Assembly: GCA_025055765.1 (NCBI GenBank)
Contig: JANWWS010000013.1
Location: forward strand, 463,752-527,751
DNA from: Leptospiraceae bacterium
Lineage (GTDB): Bacteria > Spirochaetota > Leptospiria > Turneriellales > Turneriellaceae
Direction of reading: 5' to 3'
DNA length: 64,000 nt
Shown: piece after piece, positions 33,990 through 43,375 of the stretch
Layout of the letters: every line of letters starts with the position of its first letter
How positions within the stretch are numbered: position 1 is the stretch's first letter
The notes under the pieces: model-generated
Databases searched by the model: none
The model's input: only the letters and a program-made list of their open reading frames with translations
Told to the model about the DNA's origin: nothing
Translations under genes and position numbers: made by a program

Positions 33990-34043
33990 TCGTTTGGTAA
34001 AACAAAAAGCAGGTTGTGTTTTTCCATAATATGTCCTCACAAA

Positions 34044-35684
34044 TCAAGTTTGCGGACCCTGGTAGGGGTTTTTAAATTCGAGAGGCTCAAGAATTGTGTC
34101 GTTGCGCGACTCGTCCCGTACCTCAGCGTAGTCGGTGTTGTAGTGTAAGCCCCGGCTTTCTTTTCTCTCCATAGCACTTCGAATCAAGAGTCGGGCCACG
34201 AGGGAGAGGTTACGCAATTCTAGAATCTCTCGGGTCACTGTAGTGCGGTTATAGAAATCCACAACCTCCCGATAGATAAGGTCCATTCTCCTCTCCGCCC
34301 GTTGCAGGCGGAGGTTGGAGCGCATGATCCCCACATAATCCCACATAATATTACGTATCTCTTTGAGGTCATGTTGAACAAGCACCCACTCGGCTAGATT
34401 CGCTGTGCCTCCTTTATCCCAAGGGCTAATTCGAGTTAAATAAGGATTTTTGCTTTCCGCCTCACGATTTTTTATCCGCCGGGCTATATCACGGACGGCT
34501 CTTGCCGAGAAGACTAGTCCTTCTAGTAAGGAATTCGAGGCAAGGCGGTTTCCACCATGGACACCGGTTGATGCCGTTTCCCCTACGGCGTAGAGGAAAT
34601 TCAGGTCTGTGCGGCTATCGTAATTTACCAGGATTCCGCCACACATGTAGTGGGCAGCTGGCACTACGGGTATAGGTTCACGCGTTATGTCAAGGCCGTA
34701 TTTTTCTTTTAGTGTTGTGTAAATATGTGGGAAGTGAGAGCGAATTTCTTCCGCATTCTTATGACTTACATCCAGCAACACGTACTCATAGCCATGTTTT
34801 TTTAGTTCTGAATCTATAGCTCTCGCCACTATATCTCGGGGGGCTAGCTCCATAAGCTCGCTGTAGAGATGCATAAAGCTTTCGCCATTAGGCAAAAGTA
34901 AACGCGCACCGAAACCTCTCAAAGCTTCTGTGATGAGAAAGGCAGGGTCACTTTTAGCGTAAAGCGCGGTCGGATGGAACTGAAAAAACTCTAGATTACG
35001 TACCCGGCAGCCAGCCCGGTAAGCCATGGCAACACCATCTCCTGTCGATACCGGGGGATTAGTGGTCACGGGATAGAGCCTTCCTGCTCCCCCTGTAGCT
35101 AGGACTGTAAAGCGAGCAAGCACAGGGACAATTTCACCAGTTTCTTCGTTTAAAACATAGGAACCAAAACAGGTCCTCGAGACCTGCCTTGGTTTTAGAT
35201 GATGTTCCGTGATAAGATCCACCCCCATGTGTTTTTCCCAAATGGTGATGTTCGGCTTTTGGCGTACCTGCTCTAGGAGCACTTTTTCAATGGCGCTACC
35301 AGTGCTATCGTGGGCGTGCACCACCCGACTTTCACCATGTCCTCCTTCTCGTCCTAAGTGCAATCTTCCTTTTTCATCGCGGGTAAAGGGCACTCCTAAA
35401 TCCGCGAGCTCCTTAACGGCATCGATGCCCTCGGTAACCAAAATGCGCACTGCTTCTGGATCGCATAGCCCGGCACCGGCCCTTAGGGTATCTTCCATGT
35501 GTTTTTGGGGATTGTCAAATTCACCCAAAGCTACAGCTATCCCTCCCTGAGCGTACCACGTCGCAGACTCTTCTGGCCGATCTTTGGTAGCAATGATAAC
35601 ATCCCCAAGTTCGCTGGCTTTTAAGGCAAAATATAGCCCTGATATACCCGAGCCCAACACAAGAAAATCGGTTTGAAGACTCAT
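34044..35684 (-). CDS. nadB: L-aspartate oxidase
   Basis: NadB oxidises aspartate to iminoaspartate with FAD, the first step of de novo NAD synthesis with NadA. The 546-residue protein has the FAD-binding start VLGSGISGLYFALKAS, the family blocks ESATWYAQGGIAVAL, GREGGHGESRVVHAHD and FVQFHPTAL-like LEFFQFHPTAL, plus HYMCGGILVNY and GVHGGNRLASNSLLEGLVF. The C-terminal helical domain (IMWDYVGIMRSNLRL) is complete. Its start lies close to a candidate -10 (CATAAC), giving a short leader with AGGAT before the ATG. nadA and nadC are not in the window. Confidence 0.96.
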   Translation of the reverse strand: MSLQTDFLVLGSGISGLYFALKASELGDVIIATKDRPEESATWYAQGGIAVALGEFDNPQKHMEDTLRAGAGLCDPEAVRILVTEGIDAVKELADLGVPFTRDEKGRLHLGREGGHGESRVVHAHDSTGSAIEKVLLEQVRQKPNITIWEKHMGVDLITEHHLKPRQVSRTCFGSYVLNEETGEIVPVLARFTVLATGGAGRLYPVTTNPPVSTGDGVAMAYRAGCRVRNLEFFQFHPTALYAKSDPAFLITEALRGFGARLLLPNGESFMHLYSELMELAPRDIVARAIDSELKKHGYEYVLLDVSHKNAEEIRSHFPHIYTTLKEKYGLDITREPIPVVPAAHYMCGGILVNYDSRTDLNFLYAVGETASTGVHGGNRLASNSLLEGLVFSARAVRDIARRIKNREAESKNPYLTRISPWDKGGTANLAEWVLVQHDLKEIRNIMWDYVGIMRSNLRLQRAERRMDLIYREVVDFYNRTTVTREILELRNLSLVARLLIRSAMERKESRGLHYNTDYAEVRDESRNDTILEPLEFKNPYQGPQT

Positions 35685-35844
35685 ATCCTAGGTTATGCCA
35701 AGTAGCGTAAGCCTATCCCAAGATAAAAAAAGCAAGCTAAAAATAGAAGCCTCATCTTGATCTAGAAAACCACGGGACTCTCCCTTGGCAAAAACATGGT
35801 GCTTATTCTTAAAGTCGTGGGCTCGCAAAATTCGAAAAACTATT

Positions 35845-35873
35845 TAGGCAAAACAAGATCTCGCTCGTATATT
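35845..35873 (+). promoter_or_regulatory. candidate promoter of the OmpA-family gene
   Basis: TAGGCA (35845-35850) and TATATT (35868-35873) are 17 bases apart. The -10 ends only eight bases before the ATG at 35882, and no ribosome site is visible, so the transcript would have a very short leader. Confidence 0.4.
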
Positions 35874-35881
35874 AGAAATAA

Positions 35882-37135
35882 ATGGGTTGTGCCACCCAGG
35901 ACTACAAAAAGGCAGTGCTTTGCTCTTATCTTACCGTGCTCCTTGGTAGCCCCTTATGGGCAAGTGACTTACCAGAGGGGCACAAAATACTTCGCTGGAA
36001 ACTAAAACCTGGTGAGGTGGTAGAATTAAGACGTTTTGCGGATCAAAATGTCAAAATTAACGGTGAGTCACTGAGCCGGCGCATCTATCATCGGGTCTTG
36101 CTACAGGTTCTTGATATCAAAGACAAAGGTTTTTTTGAGGTGAGCGGTCTTTTCCGCAGCCATCTCATGGCGGACAGCAAGAACCAATTGGCCTGGCAGG
36201 AGCTGGAGGAATACCGTGGGAACTTTCTTATACACCCCAGAGGTTACTATGTAGTCCCTGCGGGGCAGTACATGCCTAATATCCGCCATATACCTACTTT
36301 TCCCGAAAAAGACCCTGCCGATGCCGAAGATCCCATGACCTCTGGTTTTCGTTGGAATGCCCCAGCCGAGGAAGTCATATCATCAGATTACCTTTCCCCG
36401 GTACCTGTCGAAGTGGAGTACGAGTACTTAGGCAGTGAATTGGTGGCGGCTCCAGAGGGTACGAAAACCTTGCATAAAATTCGCAGTTACTACCAGATCC
36501 AGTTTGAAAACCCGAAAATTCTTGCTCATGTGCCACGTCGGCTTATGGGCTTTGTATCCGGTGTTTGGTATTGGGATGAAAAAGAAGGTATCCCTTTTTA
36601 CGCTCAGGAAAACTATAATTTAATAATCCTGTACCCCCAAGGTGATGTACACGAATTTGATATTCGCCACCAAAGTTACTTTAGCAAAAGGAAAGTTGCC
36701 AATGCCATGGCAAAGAAAAAACTCATCGATAAACTAAGGCAAGGACTTCCCCCAAACGCCAAGGCAGGTATTGACGAAGGTAGTGAAGGGATTAAGATTA
36801 CCCTCCCTGATGTCGTCTTTGACTATAACTCCGCCGAGATTACACCTAAAAATCGTCCCATCTTGGAAAAAATTGCTGAGTTATTGCGTTCTTTGCCTGA
36901 GAAGGAGCTGCGTATTTTAGGCCACACCGATAATATCGGATCCGAGGAGTTTAATCGCCGTCTCTCTCTTGAAAGAGCTAGGGTGGTGGCGGAATTTTTG
37001 GCACAGCGCCTTAAAATTCCAGCAGAACGTATCACCTACGAGGGACTTGGCTCTCGCTACCCGCTTGTGGAAAATGATAGTGAGGAAAATCGGCAAAAAA
37101 ACCGCCGAGTGGAAATTATTATATTGAATAATTAA
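35882..37135 (+). CDS. OmpA-family outer-membrane protein
   Basis: The 417-residue protein has a signal peptide (AVLCSYLTVLLGSPLWAS), a middle region of about 270 residues rich in strands (YRGNFLIHPRGYYVVPAGQY, FVSGVWYWDEKEGIPFYAQE), and a C-terminal OmpA domain. The domain shows VVFDYNSAEITPKNRPIL, LRILGHTDNIGSEEFN, LSLERARVVAEFLAQR and NRQKNRRVEII, the peptidoglycan-binding motif set. The central region is not a typical eight-strand barrel and I do not recognise it. The start has no ribosome site. The stop lies one base from the end of the convergent rpmE. Confidence 0.85.
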   Translation: MGCATQDYKKAVLCSYLTVLLGSPLWASDLPEGHKILRWKLKPGEVVELRRFADQNVKINGESLSRRIYHRVLLQVLDIKDKGFFEVSGLFRSHLMADSKNQLAWQELEEYRGNFLIHPRGYYVVPAGQYMPNIRHIPTFPEKDPADAEDPMTSGFRWNAPAEEVISSDYLSPVPVEVEYEYLGSELVAAPEGTKTLHKIRSYYQIQFENPKILAHVPRRLMGFVSGVWYWDEKEGIPFYAQENYNLIILYPQGDVHEFDIRHQSYFSKRKVANAMAKKKLIDKLRQGLPPNAKAGIDEGSEGIKITLPDVVFDYNSAEITPKNRPILEKIAELLRSLPEKELRILGHTDNIGSEEFNRRLSLERARVVAEFLAQRLKIPAERITYEGLGSRYPLVENDSEENRQKNRRVEIIILNN

Positions 37136-37136
37136 T

Positions 37137-37337
37137 TTACTTCATTTTATACTTTCTGCGGAATTTATCGACCCGTCCTGCTGTATCGACAAGTTTTTGC
37201 TTTCCCGTATAAAAGGGATGGCAGGCCGAGCAGATCTCCACATGGATTTCCTTAACCGTAGAACGTGTGCGGTACTCAGCACCACATACACAACGTATTA
37301 TAGCATCATAATAAGGAGGGTGGATACCTTTTTTCAT
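37137..37337 (-). CDS. rpmE: 50S ribosomal protein L31, zinc-binding type
   Basis: This 66-residue protein carries the four L31 zinc ligands Cys16, Cys18, Cys36 and Cys39 (CVC and CSAC), with [10 protein letters not shown] at the N-terminus and [20 protein letters not shown] at the C-terminus, both diagnostic. It binds the 50S central protuberance. It is a single-gene unit facing the OmpA-family gene with a one-base gap and divergent from cysK. No zinc-independent L31 copy is seen in the window. Confidence 0.95.
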   Translation of the reverse strand: MKKGIHPPYYDAIIRCVCGAEYRTRSTVKEIHVEICSACHPFYTGKQKLVDTAGRVDKFRRKYKMK

Positions 37338-37354
37338 TAGCCCAGACCATGCCC

Positions 37355-37378
37355 CTTGGCCAGGAGGTCAAGCTTTTT
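37355..37378 (+). terminator. terminator-like hairpin between rpmE and the cysteine synthase gene
   Basis: On the plus strand CTTGGCC, loop AGGA and GGTCAAG form a 7-bp stem (one G-T pair) followed by CTTTTT. It could stop plus-strand transcripts that run from the OmpA-family gene through the antisense of rpmE. It could also act as a leader hairpin for the cysteine synthase gene. Confidence 0.55.
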
Positions 37379-37452
37379 ACAATCTCGCGAAACTCTCCTT
37401 TTTTGCCAAATGCAGCTTTACGACTCATCATGCCTTTTTCGTTTTTCCCAGA

Positions 37453-38436
37453 ATGATACGTGCCTCATCTTTTATAGATGCCATTGGCAACACGCCTCTC
37501 ATCCGGCTTAATTATTTTAGTGAGCGTACGGGCTGTGAGATCTATGGCAAGGCAGAGTTCATGAATCCAGGAGGTTCCGTAAAAGACAGAGCTGCTAAGT
37601 ATATTATCTTAAAAGCAGAAGAACGAGGGGAACTTCGTCCGGGTGGAACCATTGTCGAGGGCACTGCGGGTAACACGGGGATTGGCCTTGTGCATATTGG
37701 CAACAGCCGTGGATATAAAACCATCATCGTTATACCAGAAACACAGTCCCGTGAAAAAATGGATCTTCTGCGCACGCTAGGAGCCGAGGTAAGGCCTGTA
37801 CCAGCGGTGCCTTACCGCGATGAAAACAATTACGTCAAGGTTGCCGGTCGGCTTGCCAAAGAAATCCCAGGCGGATTTTGGGCCAACCAATTCGACAACA
37901 CGGATAACCGGCTTGCTCACTACGAAACTACCGGCCCGGAAATCTGGCAGCAATGCGAGGGCAAAATAACGCATTTTACCTGTGCCTTGGGCACAGGAGG
38001 CACCTTTGCGGGTGTTGGTTTTTTTCTTAAAGAAAGAAACCCCGAAATCCGCTGTGTAGCAGCCGACCCCATGGGCTCCGCTATTTACAGCTATGTAAAA
38101 ACAGGGGAACTAAAGACCGAGGGAAACTCAATCTCGGAGGGTATTGGGACAAGTCGCATTACGAAAAATGCAGAGGGTGCACCCTTCGACGATGCTTTGC
38201 AAATACCCGATCAAGAGGCTTTAGAAGTTCTCCATATCTTATTAAAAAAAGAAGGGCTCTTTTTAGGACTGTCAAGTGCCATTAATGTAGCTGCCGCTTA
38301 TCGTCTTGCCCAAAGTGAGGGACCTGGTAAATTTATTGTCACGGTGCTTTGTGATACAGGCATTAAGTATATGTCGAAACTCTTCAATAAAGAATTTTTA
38401 GAAAGTAAAGGACTTAGGATACCGGAAATCCACTAA
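37453..38436 (+). CDS. PLP-dependent cysteine synthase family protein
   Basis: The 327-residue protein is a fold-type II PLP enzyme of the O-acetylserine sulfhydrylase group. Lys44 in NPGGSVKDRAA should bind PLP. EGTAGNTGIGL replaces the commoner TSGNTG loop, and GTGGTFAGVG is the phosphate-binding turn. The EGTAGNTG variant occurs in CysK-like proteins of a separate subgroup, some using O-phosphoserine or acting as cystathionine beta-synthases, so the exact substrate is open. It is followed five bases later by trpF. I left the symbol blank because the subgroup is uncertain. Confidence 0.85.
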   Translation: MIRASSFIDAIGNTPLIRLNYFSERTGCEIYGKAEFMNPGGSVKDRAAKYIILKAEERGELRPGGTIVEGTAGNTGIGLVHIGNSRGYKTIIVIPETQSREKMDLLRTLGAEVRPVPAVPYRDENNYVKVAGRLAKEIPGGFWANQFDNTDNRLAHYETTGPEIWQQCEGKITHFTCALGTGGTFAGVGFFLKERNPEIRCVAADPMGSAIYSYVKTGELKTEGNSISEGIGTSRITKNAEGAPFDDALQIPDQEALEVLHILLKKEGLFLGLSSAINVAAAYRLAQSEGPGKFIVTVLCDTGIKYMSKLFNKEFLESKGLRIPEIH

Positions 38437-38441
38437 CTTTT

Positions 38442-39092
38442 ATGGAAGAAAAATTCTATGTTAAAATTTGTGGTATAACTACCTTATCTGACGCGGAATT
38501 TTGTGCCAATGAAGGGGCCGATTTACTTGGCTTTGTCTTTCATCCGCACAGTAAACGCAAGTGCAGCCTTGAAGAAGCCGATAAAATATTTTACCGCTAT
38601 ATCCGTGTACCCAAAGTACTTGTCTTCGGGTATGATGATGAAGATTACATTGTCGAGATCTACACCCGTTATGCCAGTATCTTAACTTTTGTCCAGATTC
38701 CTGCTGACCACCCTGACTTTTGGTTTATTAGACGGAGGATTGGTATCCATAAAATCATCCCCGTAGTCTATGTAGATCGTGAACTAGATGAAGAGGATTT
38801 ATTAGACGTGGAAGACCACAGCCTAATCATCTTTGACACTCCCCCTCAGCGCACGGGTGTTGCCGGGGGCAGCGGCCAGAGCTTTAATTGGGATTACATT
38901 GCCCATATAGAGCGTCCCTTTTTGTTAGCAGGAGGGATCGACTGCTCGAATGTCTGCGAAGCTATGCGCCGAGTAGCCCCTCTTGGCTTTGATGTGTCAA
39001 GTGGCCTCGAAGCAAGCTATGGCAAAAAAGACCGCGATAAGATCCTAAAATTTCTCAATATTTTGCGCTATCCCTCTCACTATTGCCCCTAA
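38442..39092 (+). CDS. trpF: phosphoribosylanthranilate isomerase
   Basis: TrpF converts N-(5-phosphoribosyl)anthranilate to CdRP in tryptophan synthesis. The 216-residue TIM-barrel protein has the signature YVKICGITTLSDAE with catalytic Cys10, LLGFVFHPHSKRKC, GGSGQSFNWDYI as the phosphate loop, LLAGGIDCSNV, and FDVSSGLEASYGKKDRDKI with the general acid Asp. The ATG follows the cysteine synthase stop by five bases without a ribosome site, and mutS starts directly after. No other trp gene is nearby, so the pathway is dispersed. Confidence 0.95.
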   Translation: MEEKFYVKICGITTLSDAEFCANEGADLLGFVFHPHSKRKCSLEEADKIFYRYIRVPKVLVFGYDDEDYIVEIYTRYASILTFVQIPADHPDFWFIRRRIGIHKIIPVVYVDRELDEEDLLDVEDHSLIIFDTPPQRTGVAGGSGQSFNWDYIAHIERPFLLAGGIDCSNVCEAMRRVAPLGFDVSSGLEASYGKKDRDKILKFLNILRYPSHYCP

Positions 39093-39093
39093 A

Positions 39094-41526
39094 ATGGAAG
39101 AAGAGCTTAGTCTCGACACCCCCATGATGCGCCAATATTGGGAGATTAAGCAGCGCTACCAAGAGGAGATCCTGTTTTTCCGCATGGGTGATTTTTATGA
39201 GATGTTCCTAGACGATGCCATATTTGCCTCTCGCGTGCTTGATATTGCCCTTACCCGCCGGCAAGATAAGATCCCCATGTGTGGAATACCTTGCCATGCA
39301 GCGGCTAATTACATACATCGTCTTTTAAAAACAGGGCGAAAGATAGCTGTATGTGAGCAAATTGAAGAGCCATCTGCTACAAAGAAACTACTGCAGCGGG
39401 ACGTCGTGCGCATTCTCACCCCGGGTAGTATTTATGAGGAAGAGCTCCTCGACAGTAATAGCCGCACAACCCTGGCGGCCTTTTATGGCAACATCTGCAC
39501 CATTAGTGATCTCTCCACCGGTGAGCTTTTCTTACTTGAGGCCAATCTCGAGGAACTAAGTGGCATTTTTGAAAGTTATGATACAAAAGAATTAATTTTG
39601 CCCATAGAATTAGAATATAATCAAACAGGGCTCGCCATAGTAAAAAGACCCCTTCCTGTCCTTGAAGAAAAAGTCTTAGAAAAATTTCTGGGAACCCCTA
39701 AGTTGGCCGTGTTTGGTTTCTCCGCCCAAGAAAAAAAAGCCCTGGCCCTACTATTTAGCTATCTAGAGGAGATACATCCATCTGGTAAACCCCTGTTACG
39801 CACACCGAGAAGAATTTATCGGCGAGATTACATGTTTTTAGACGAAACCTGCCTTAAGACTCTAGAAATCCTAGAAGATCAAAGTGGCACCAAGCGCTTT
39901 AGCTTGCGCTCCGTTCTCGATAAAACACAAACACCAGCTGGCCGACGTCTTTTAAGCCAGTACCTCACCTTCCCTTCCCTTAACTTGCAAGTGATTCAAG
40001 AGCGCCATGACACGGTGGATTTTTTTCTCCAGAAGAAGGAGCTACGAGATTTTGTACGGGAAAAACTAAAACAGTGTTATGACCTGGCACGTATCTTGCA
40101 ACAGCTACACCATAAGCCACAGGTACGCCATTTAGGTGAAATATACTATACCCTTGAGGCCATCGATACTATAAAAAGTCAGCTAGAAAAAATCACGGAC
40201 ATTCCCCAAATACTAAAAAAATTTCTTGAGCATGTCTTTCCTCAGGAACTTTACCAAGAACTAAGAAGAGCTCTTTGGCTTGAAAATCTCCCTCCCGTGC
40301 TAGATGAACGACGCTTTGTCAGATTTGGCTATAACAAGGAGCTAGACGAACTTTTCTATCTTTCGCAATCGGCCCAGACCATCCTGCGAGAACTTGAAGA
40401 AAGAGAACGTCAAAAATACAACATCAACGGCCTGAAATTACGCTATAACAAGATTTTAGGTTATTTCTTTGAAGTGCCTCGTGGCCAGACAAACCGGGTT
40501 CCTGCACATTACCACAGAAGGCAGACTCTTACCACGGGAGAGCGCTATACGAGCGAAGAATTACAGGAACTAGAAAGCCGTCTCTTAAATGCCCAAGAAG
40601 ATATTGTGCGCATGCAGTCGCAAATTTTCGAGTTCTTACGAAAAAAAACTCAAGCGGAGGAGAGTTCACTACAAATATGGGCAGAACTACTCTCAGAACT
40701 TGATGTCTTAGCAGCTTTTGCTTTGGTGGCAGAGAAAAATAACTATGTACGACCTCAAATGCACTCTGGATATGAACTCATTTTAAAAGAAAGTCGACAC
40801 CCCGTGGTAGAACAAGTCTTCAAAGAAGAAGTTTTCGTACCAAACGACTGCAAACTTAGCCGCCAAGAACATTTGGCCATAATCACTGGTCCTAACATGG
40901 CGGGTAAATCCACCTACATTAGACAGGTAGGGCTCATTGTCATCATGGCGCACGCAGGCTCTTTTGTGCCTGCTAGCTATGCTCTTATACCCTTAACTGA
41001 CCGAGTTTTTACCCGTATTGGCGCCTATGACCGACTTGCCCGGGGGGAGAGCACTTTTTTTGTAGAGATGGCGGAATGTGCCCGCATATTTGGCCATTAC
41101 AGCTCGCAGAGTCTCATCTTATTAGATGAAGTTGGCCGTGGCACCAGCACCTATGATGGGATTAGCATCGCGCGTGCCATGATTGAATACCTAAACGACG
41201 AAAGATCGCTGCGCCCCAAGGTTTTGTTTGCAACGCATTACGCAGAACTAGCGGAACTCATAGCCCCCCATCGCGGCATTGTAGGATTAACTGTACTTAT
41301 CGAAGAAATAGAGGGTAGAATTGTATTTTTGCGCAAAATTGTACCTGGTTCGCAAAGCAAGTCTTATGGCATTCATGTAGCGGAGCTTGCCGGAATGCCG
41401 AGAGAGATTACCGATAGAGCCCGCCAGCTTTTAGCAGAGCTTGAAGAAGAAGGACTTTGGCAAAAAGAGCCTGTTTTTCGGCCATATCGAAAATCTACGG
41501 AAGAGCGCCAACTTCCCCTCTTTTAA
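39094..41526 (+). CDS. mutS: DNA mismatch repair protein MutS
   Basis: MutS recognises mismatches and small loops and recruits MutL. The 810-residue protein has the mismatch-reading FYE motif (MGDFYEMF, residues 34-36), the connector and lever domains, and the ATPase: GPNMAGKSTY at 599-608, STFFVEMAE, and LILLDEVGRGTSTYDGIS. The C-terminus is short: after the dimer helix-turn-helix it ends in RQLPLF, which matches the sliding-clamp-binding pentapeptide (QLxLF). The tetramerisation tail of E. coli MutS is absent. It starts two bases after trpF, with no ribosome site. Confidence 0.97.
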   Translation: MEEELSLDTPMMRQYWEIKQRYQEEILFFRMGDFYEMFLDDAIFASRVLDIALTRRQDKIPMCGIPCHAAANYIHRLLKTGRKIAVCEQIEEPSATKKLLQRDVVRILTPGSIYEEELLDSNSRTTLAAFYGNICTISDLSTGELFLLEANLEELSGIFESYDTKELILPIELEYNQTGLAIVKRPLPVLEEKVLEKFLGTPKLAVFGFSAQEKKALALLFSYLEEIHPSGKPLLRTPRRIYRRDYMFLDETCLKTLEILEDQSGTKRFSLRSVLDKTQTPAGRRLLSQYLTFPSLNLQVIQERHDTVDFFLQKKELRDFVREKLKQCYDLARILQQLHHKPQVRHLGEIYYTLEAIDTIKSQLEKITDIPQILKKFLEHVFPQELYQELRRALWLENLPPVLDERRFVRFGYNKELDELFYLSQSAQTILRELEERERQKYNINGLKLRYNKILGYFFEVPRGQTNRVPAHYHRRQTLTTGERYTSEELQELESRLLNAQEDIVRMQSQIFEFLRKKTQAEESSLQIWAELLSELDVLAAFALVAEKNNYVRPQMHSGYELILKESRHPVVEQVFKEEVFVPNDCKLSRQEHLAIITGPNMAGKSTYIRQVGLIVIMAHAGSFVPASYALIPLTDRVFTRIGAYDRLARGESTFFVEMAECARIFGHYSSQSLILLDEVGRGTSTYDGISIARAMIEYLNDERSLRPKVLFATHYAELAELIAPHRGIVGLTVLIEEIEGRIVFLRKIVPGSQSKSYGIHVAELAGMPREITDRARQLLAELEEEGLWQKEPVFRPYRKSTEERQLPLF

Positions 41527-41532
41527 AATTAG

Positions 41533-42291
41533 ATGCGCCTCGGCGTCGTGGACTTCCTTAACGCCTACCCCCTCATCTACGGACTCGAAGACCAACCAGA
41601 TATTGAATTGTTGCGCGAGGTACCCTCCCTTTTGGCAAAAAAGCTGCTTGAGGGCCAACTAGATGCCGCTCTTGTCTCCTCCGTAGTTTACTTTCAACAT
41701 CAAAATCTTTTCTCTTATCATCCTGATCTATGCATAGCCGCTCGAGGCAAAACAGAGTCCATAAGGCTATTTCCTGGACCTGCCACTTATTTGGCAGATA
41801 TCAAACATGTGCTTCTGGACTATGCGACACGGAGCTCAGCTCTTCTGGCTCAATATGTGCTAGGTCCGCTTATGACGAGAGCTCTTCCCAAGACAAGTGT
41901 GGTACATCCCCCCTATGACATAATAAAAAAAAACCTCAAGCAAGGTGAGGCTTTACTGCTTATTGGGGATGAGGCTTTGAGGCATAGAGAAGAGCCAAGC
42001 TATGACCTGGGCGAGGAGTATTTTCGTCTTACGGGGCGCTCTTTTGTTTACGCCCTTTGGCTCTATCCCCCAGAAAGAGAAAGATTCGTAGCCAGACGTT
42101 TATCTAGCGCTTATCAATACGCCAGACGCCACAGAGATAAAATGCTCCAAAACGCCTGCCTACGCTTTGGCTTTAGCCAAAACTTTACAAAATATTATCT
42201 TAGTAAGACAATTCTTTATGAATTTGACGATCAACTTAAACAGGACATGGAATTTTTTTTTCAGGAATGTCTCTACTACGGTCTAATATGA
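41533..42291 (+). CDS. mqnA: chorismate dehydratase MqnA (futalosine pathway)
   Basis: MqnA turns chorismate into 3-enolpyruvylbenzoate, the first step of the futalosine route to menaquinone. The 252-residue protein shows the periplasmic-binding-like fold and family motifs: RLGVVDFLNAYPLIYGLE, LDAALVSSVVYF, VLLDYATRSSALLAQY and LLIGDEALRH. It begins six bases after mutS without a ribosome site. mqnB, C, D and E are not in the window. The presence of this pathway instead of the classic Men route is a useful clue to physiology. Confidence 0.93.
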   Translation: MRLGVVDFLNAYPLIYGLEDQPDIELLREVPSLLAKKLLEGQLDAALVSSVVYFQHQNLFSYHPDLCIAARGKTESIRLFPGPATYLADIKHVLLDYATRSSALLAQYVLGPLMTRALPKTSVVHPPYDIIKKNLKQGEALLLIGDEALRHREEPSYDLGEEYFRLTGRSFVYALWLYPPERERFVARRLSSAYQYARRHRDKMLQNACLRFGFSQNFTKYYLSKTILYEFDDQLKQDMEFFFQECLYYGLI

Positions 42292-42331
42292 AATGCTTGC
42301 CAAAATGCCCTAGCGAACCAATATTGCCATA

Positions 42332-43351
42332 ATGGACAAAAAGAGAAAAATTCTTAGTAGCCTTTTACTGTGCCAATTCGTAAACTGCGGGGGACCCAAA
42401 GTCGCCGTGTATGATGAAGGAGAGGTCCGCCTGGAAGAAGTTAACGAGCGCGCGAAAATGCAGCTCTACGAAGCAGAGCAGCAGGCTTTTCGAGCAAGAC
42501 AACAGGCCGCTTACGAGATATTGCAGGAGAAGATCCTAGAACTTGAAGCAAAAAAGAAAAATATAACCAAAGAAGAGCTAGTGCTAGAATATGCCAGGCA
42601 AACAAACCCTGTTAACGATGAAGTACTGCGGCAAATCTATGAAGCCAACAAAAACCAGCTAAACAAAAGCTTTGAAGAAGTCAAAGATATGCTGCGTCAC
42701 CAATTGGAGTGGCAAAGCCGAAATAGCGCCCTGCAAAACCTCACCCAGGAGCTCTTTCGCAAATATAATGTTAAATTTGTCTTACCCGAACCCGTGGCAC
42801 CTAAAATTGAAATAGACCTAGAAGATGACCCTTATTGGGGACCTAAAGACGCCAAAGTGGTCTTTGTAGAATTCTCTGATTTTGAATGCCCTTACTGCAA
42901 GCGCATGCAAAATGCCATTCAGCAAATACGTACGGAATACAATGACCGGGTGCGTTGGGTTTTTAAAGACTTTCCATTAGATTTCCATGAGCAGGCTATG
43001 ACCGCCCATATTGCCGCCAACTGTGCCTTAGATCAAAACAAATACTGGGAATACCAGCAAAGGGTTTTTCAAGAGCCTTATCAAGCCAATCGCAAGCTAG
43101 ATTTAAGTCAAAAGCATCTTGTGGAACTTGCGCGTCAGCTTGGGCTAAATGAGGCCCAATTTACCACCTGCCTTCAAGATAAAGAGGGGAAGAAAAGACA
43201 GGAAATAGAAGCTGACATTGCTTATGGTCGAAAAATTGGGGTTATGGGTACACCCACCGTTTACGCCAACGGCCGCATTGTGAGCCATGCCCGTACTTAC
43301 GAAGAATTAAAAGAAATCATTGAGAAATTACTCCATGATGCCAAATCATAA
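42332..43351 (+). CDS. lipoprotein with DsbA/thioredoxin-like domain
   Basis: The 339-residue protein has a lipobox-like signal (LLLCQFVNCGG, probable lipid Cys19). Residues about 25-150 form a charged helical region resembling the helical part of SurA-type proteins (TKEELVLEYARQTNPVNDEV). From about 165 there is a DsbA/DsbG-type thioredoxin domain: VVFVEFSDFECPYCKRM with the redox pair Cys186/Cys189, VFKDFPLDFHEQA, and the cis-Pro region GVMGTPTVYANGR. It probably oxidises or isomerises periplasmic disulfides. The Cys-containing giant lipoproteins of this window are possible substrates, which is inference. Confidence 0.88.
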   Translation: MDKKRKILSSLLLCQFVNCGGPKVAVYDEGEVRLEEVNERAKMQLYEAEQQAFRARQQAAYEILQEKILELEAKKKNITKEELVLEYARQTNPVNDEVLRQIYEANKNQLNKSFEEVKDMLRHQLEWQSRNSALQNLTQELFRKYNVKFVLPEPVAPKIEIDLEDDPYWGPKDAKVVFVEFSDFECPYCKRMQNAIQQIRTEYNDRVRWVFKDFPLDFHEQAMTAHIAANCALDQNKYWEYQQRVFQEPYQANRKLDLSQKHLVELARQLGLNEAQFTTCLQDKEGKKRQEIEADIAYGRKIGVMGTPTVYANGRIVSHARTYEELKEIIEKLLHDAKS

Positions 43352-43375
43352 CTTTTTTTCACGTTGGAGGAAGCT

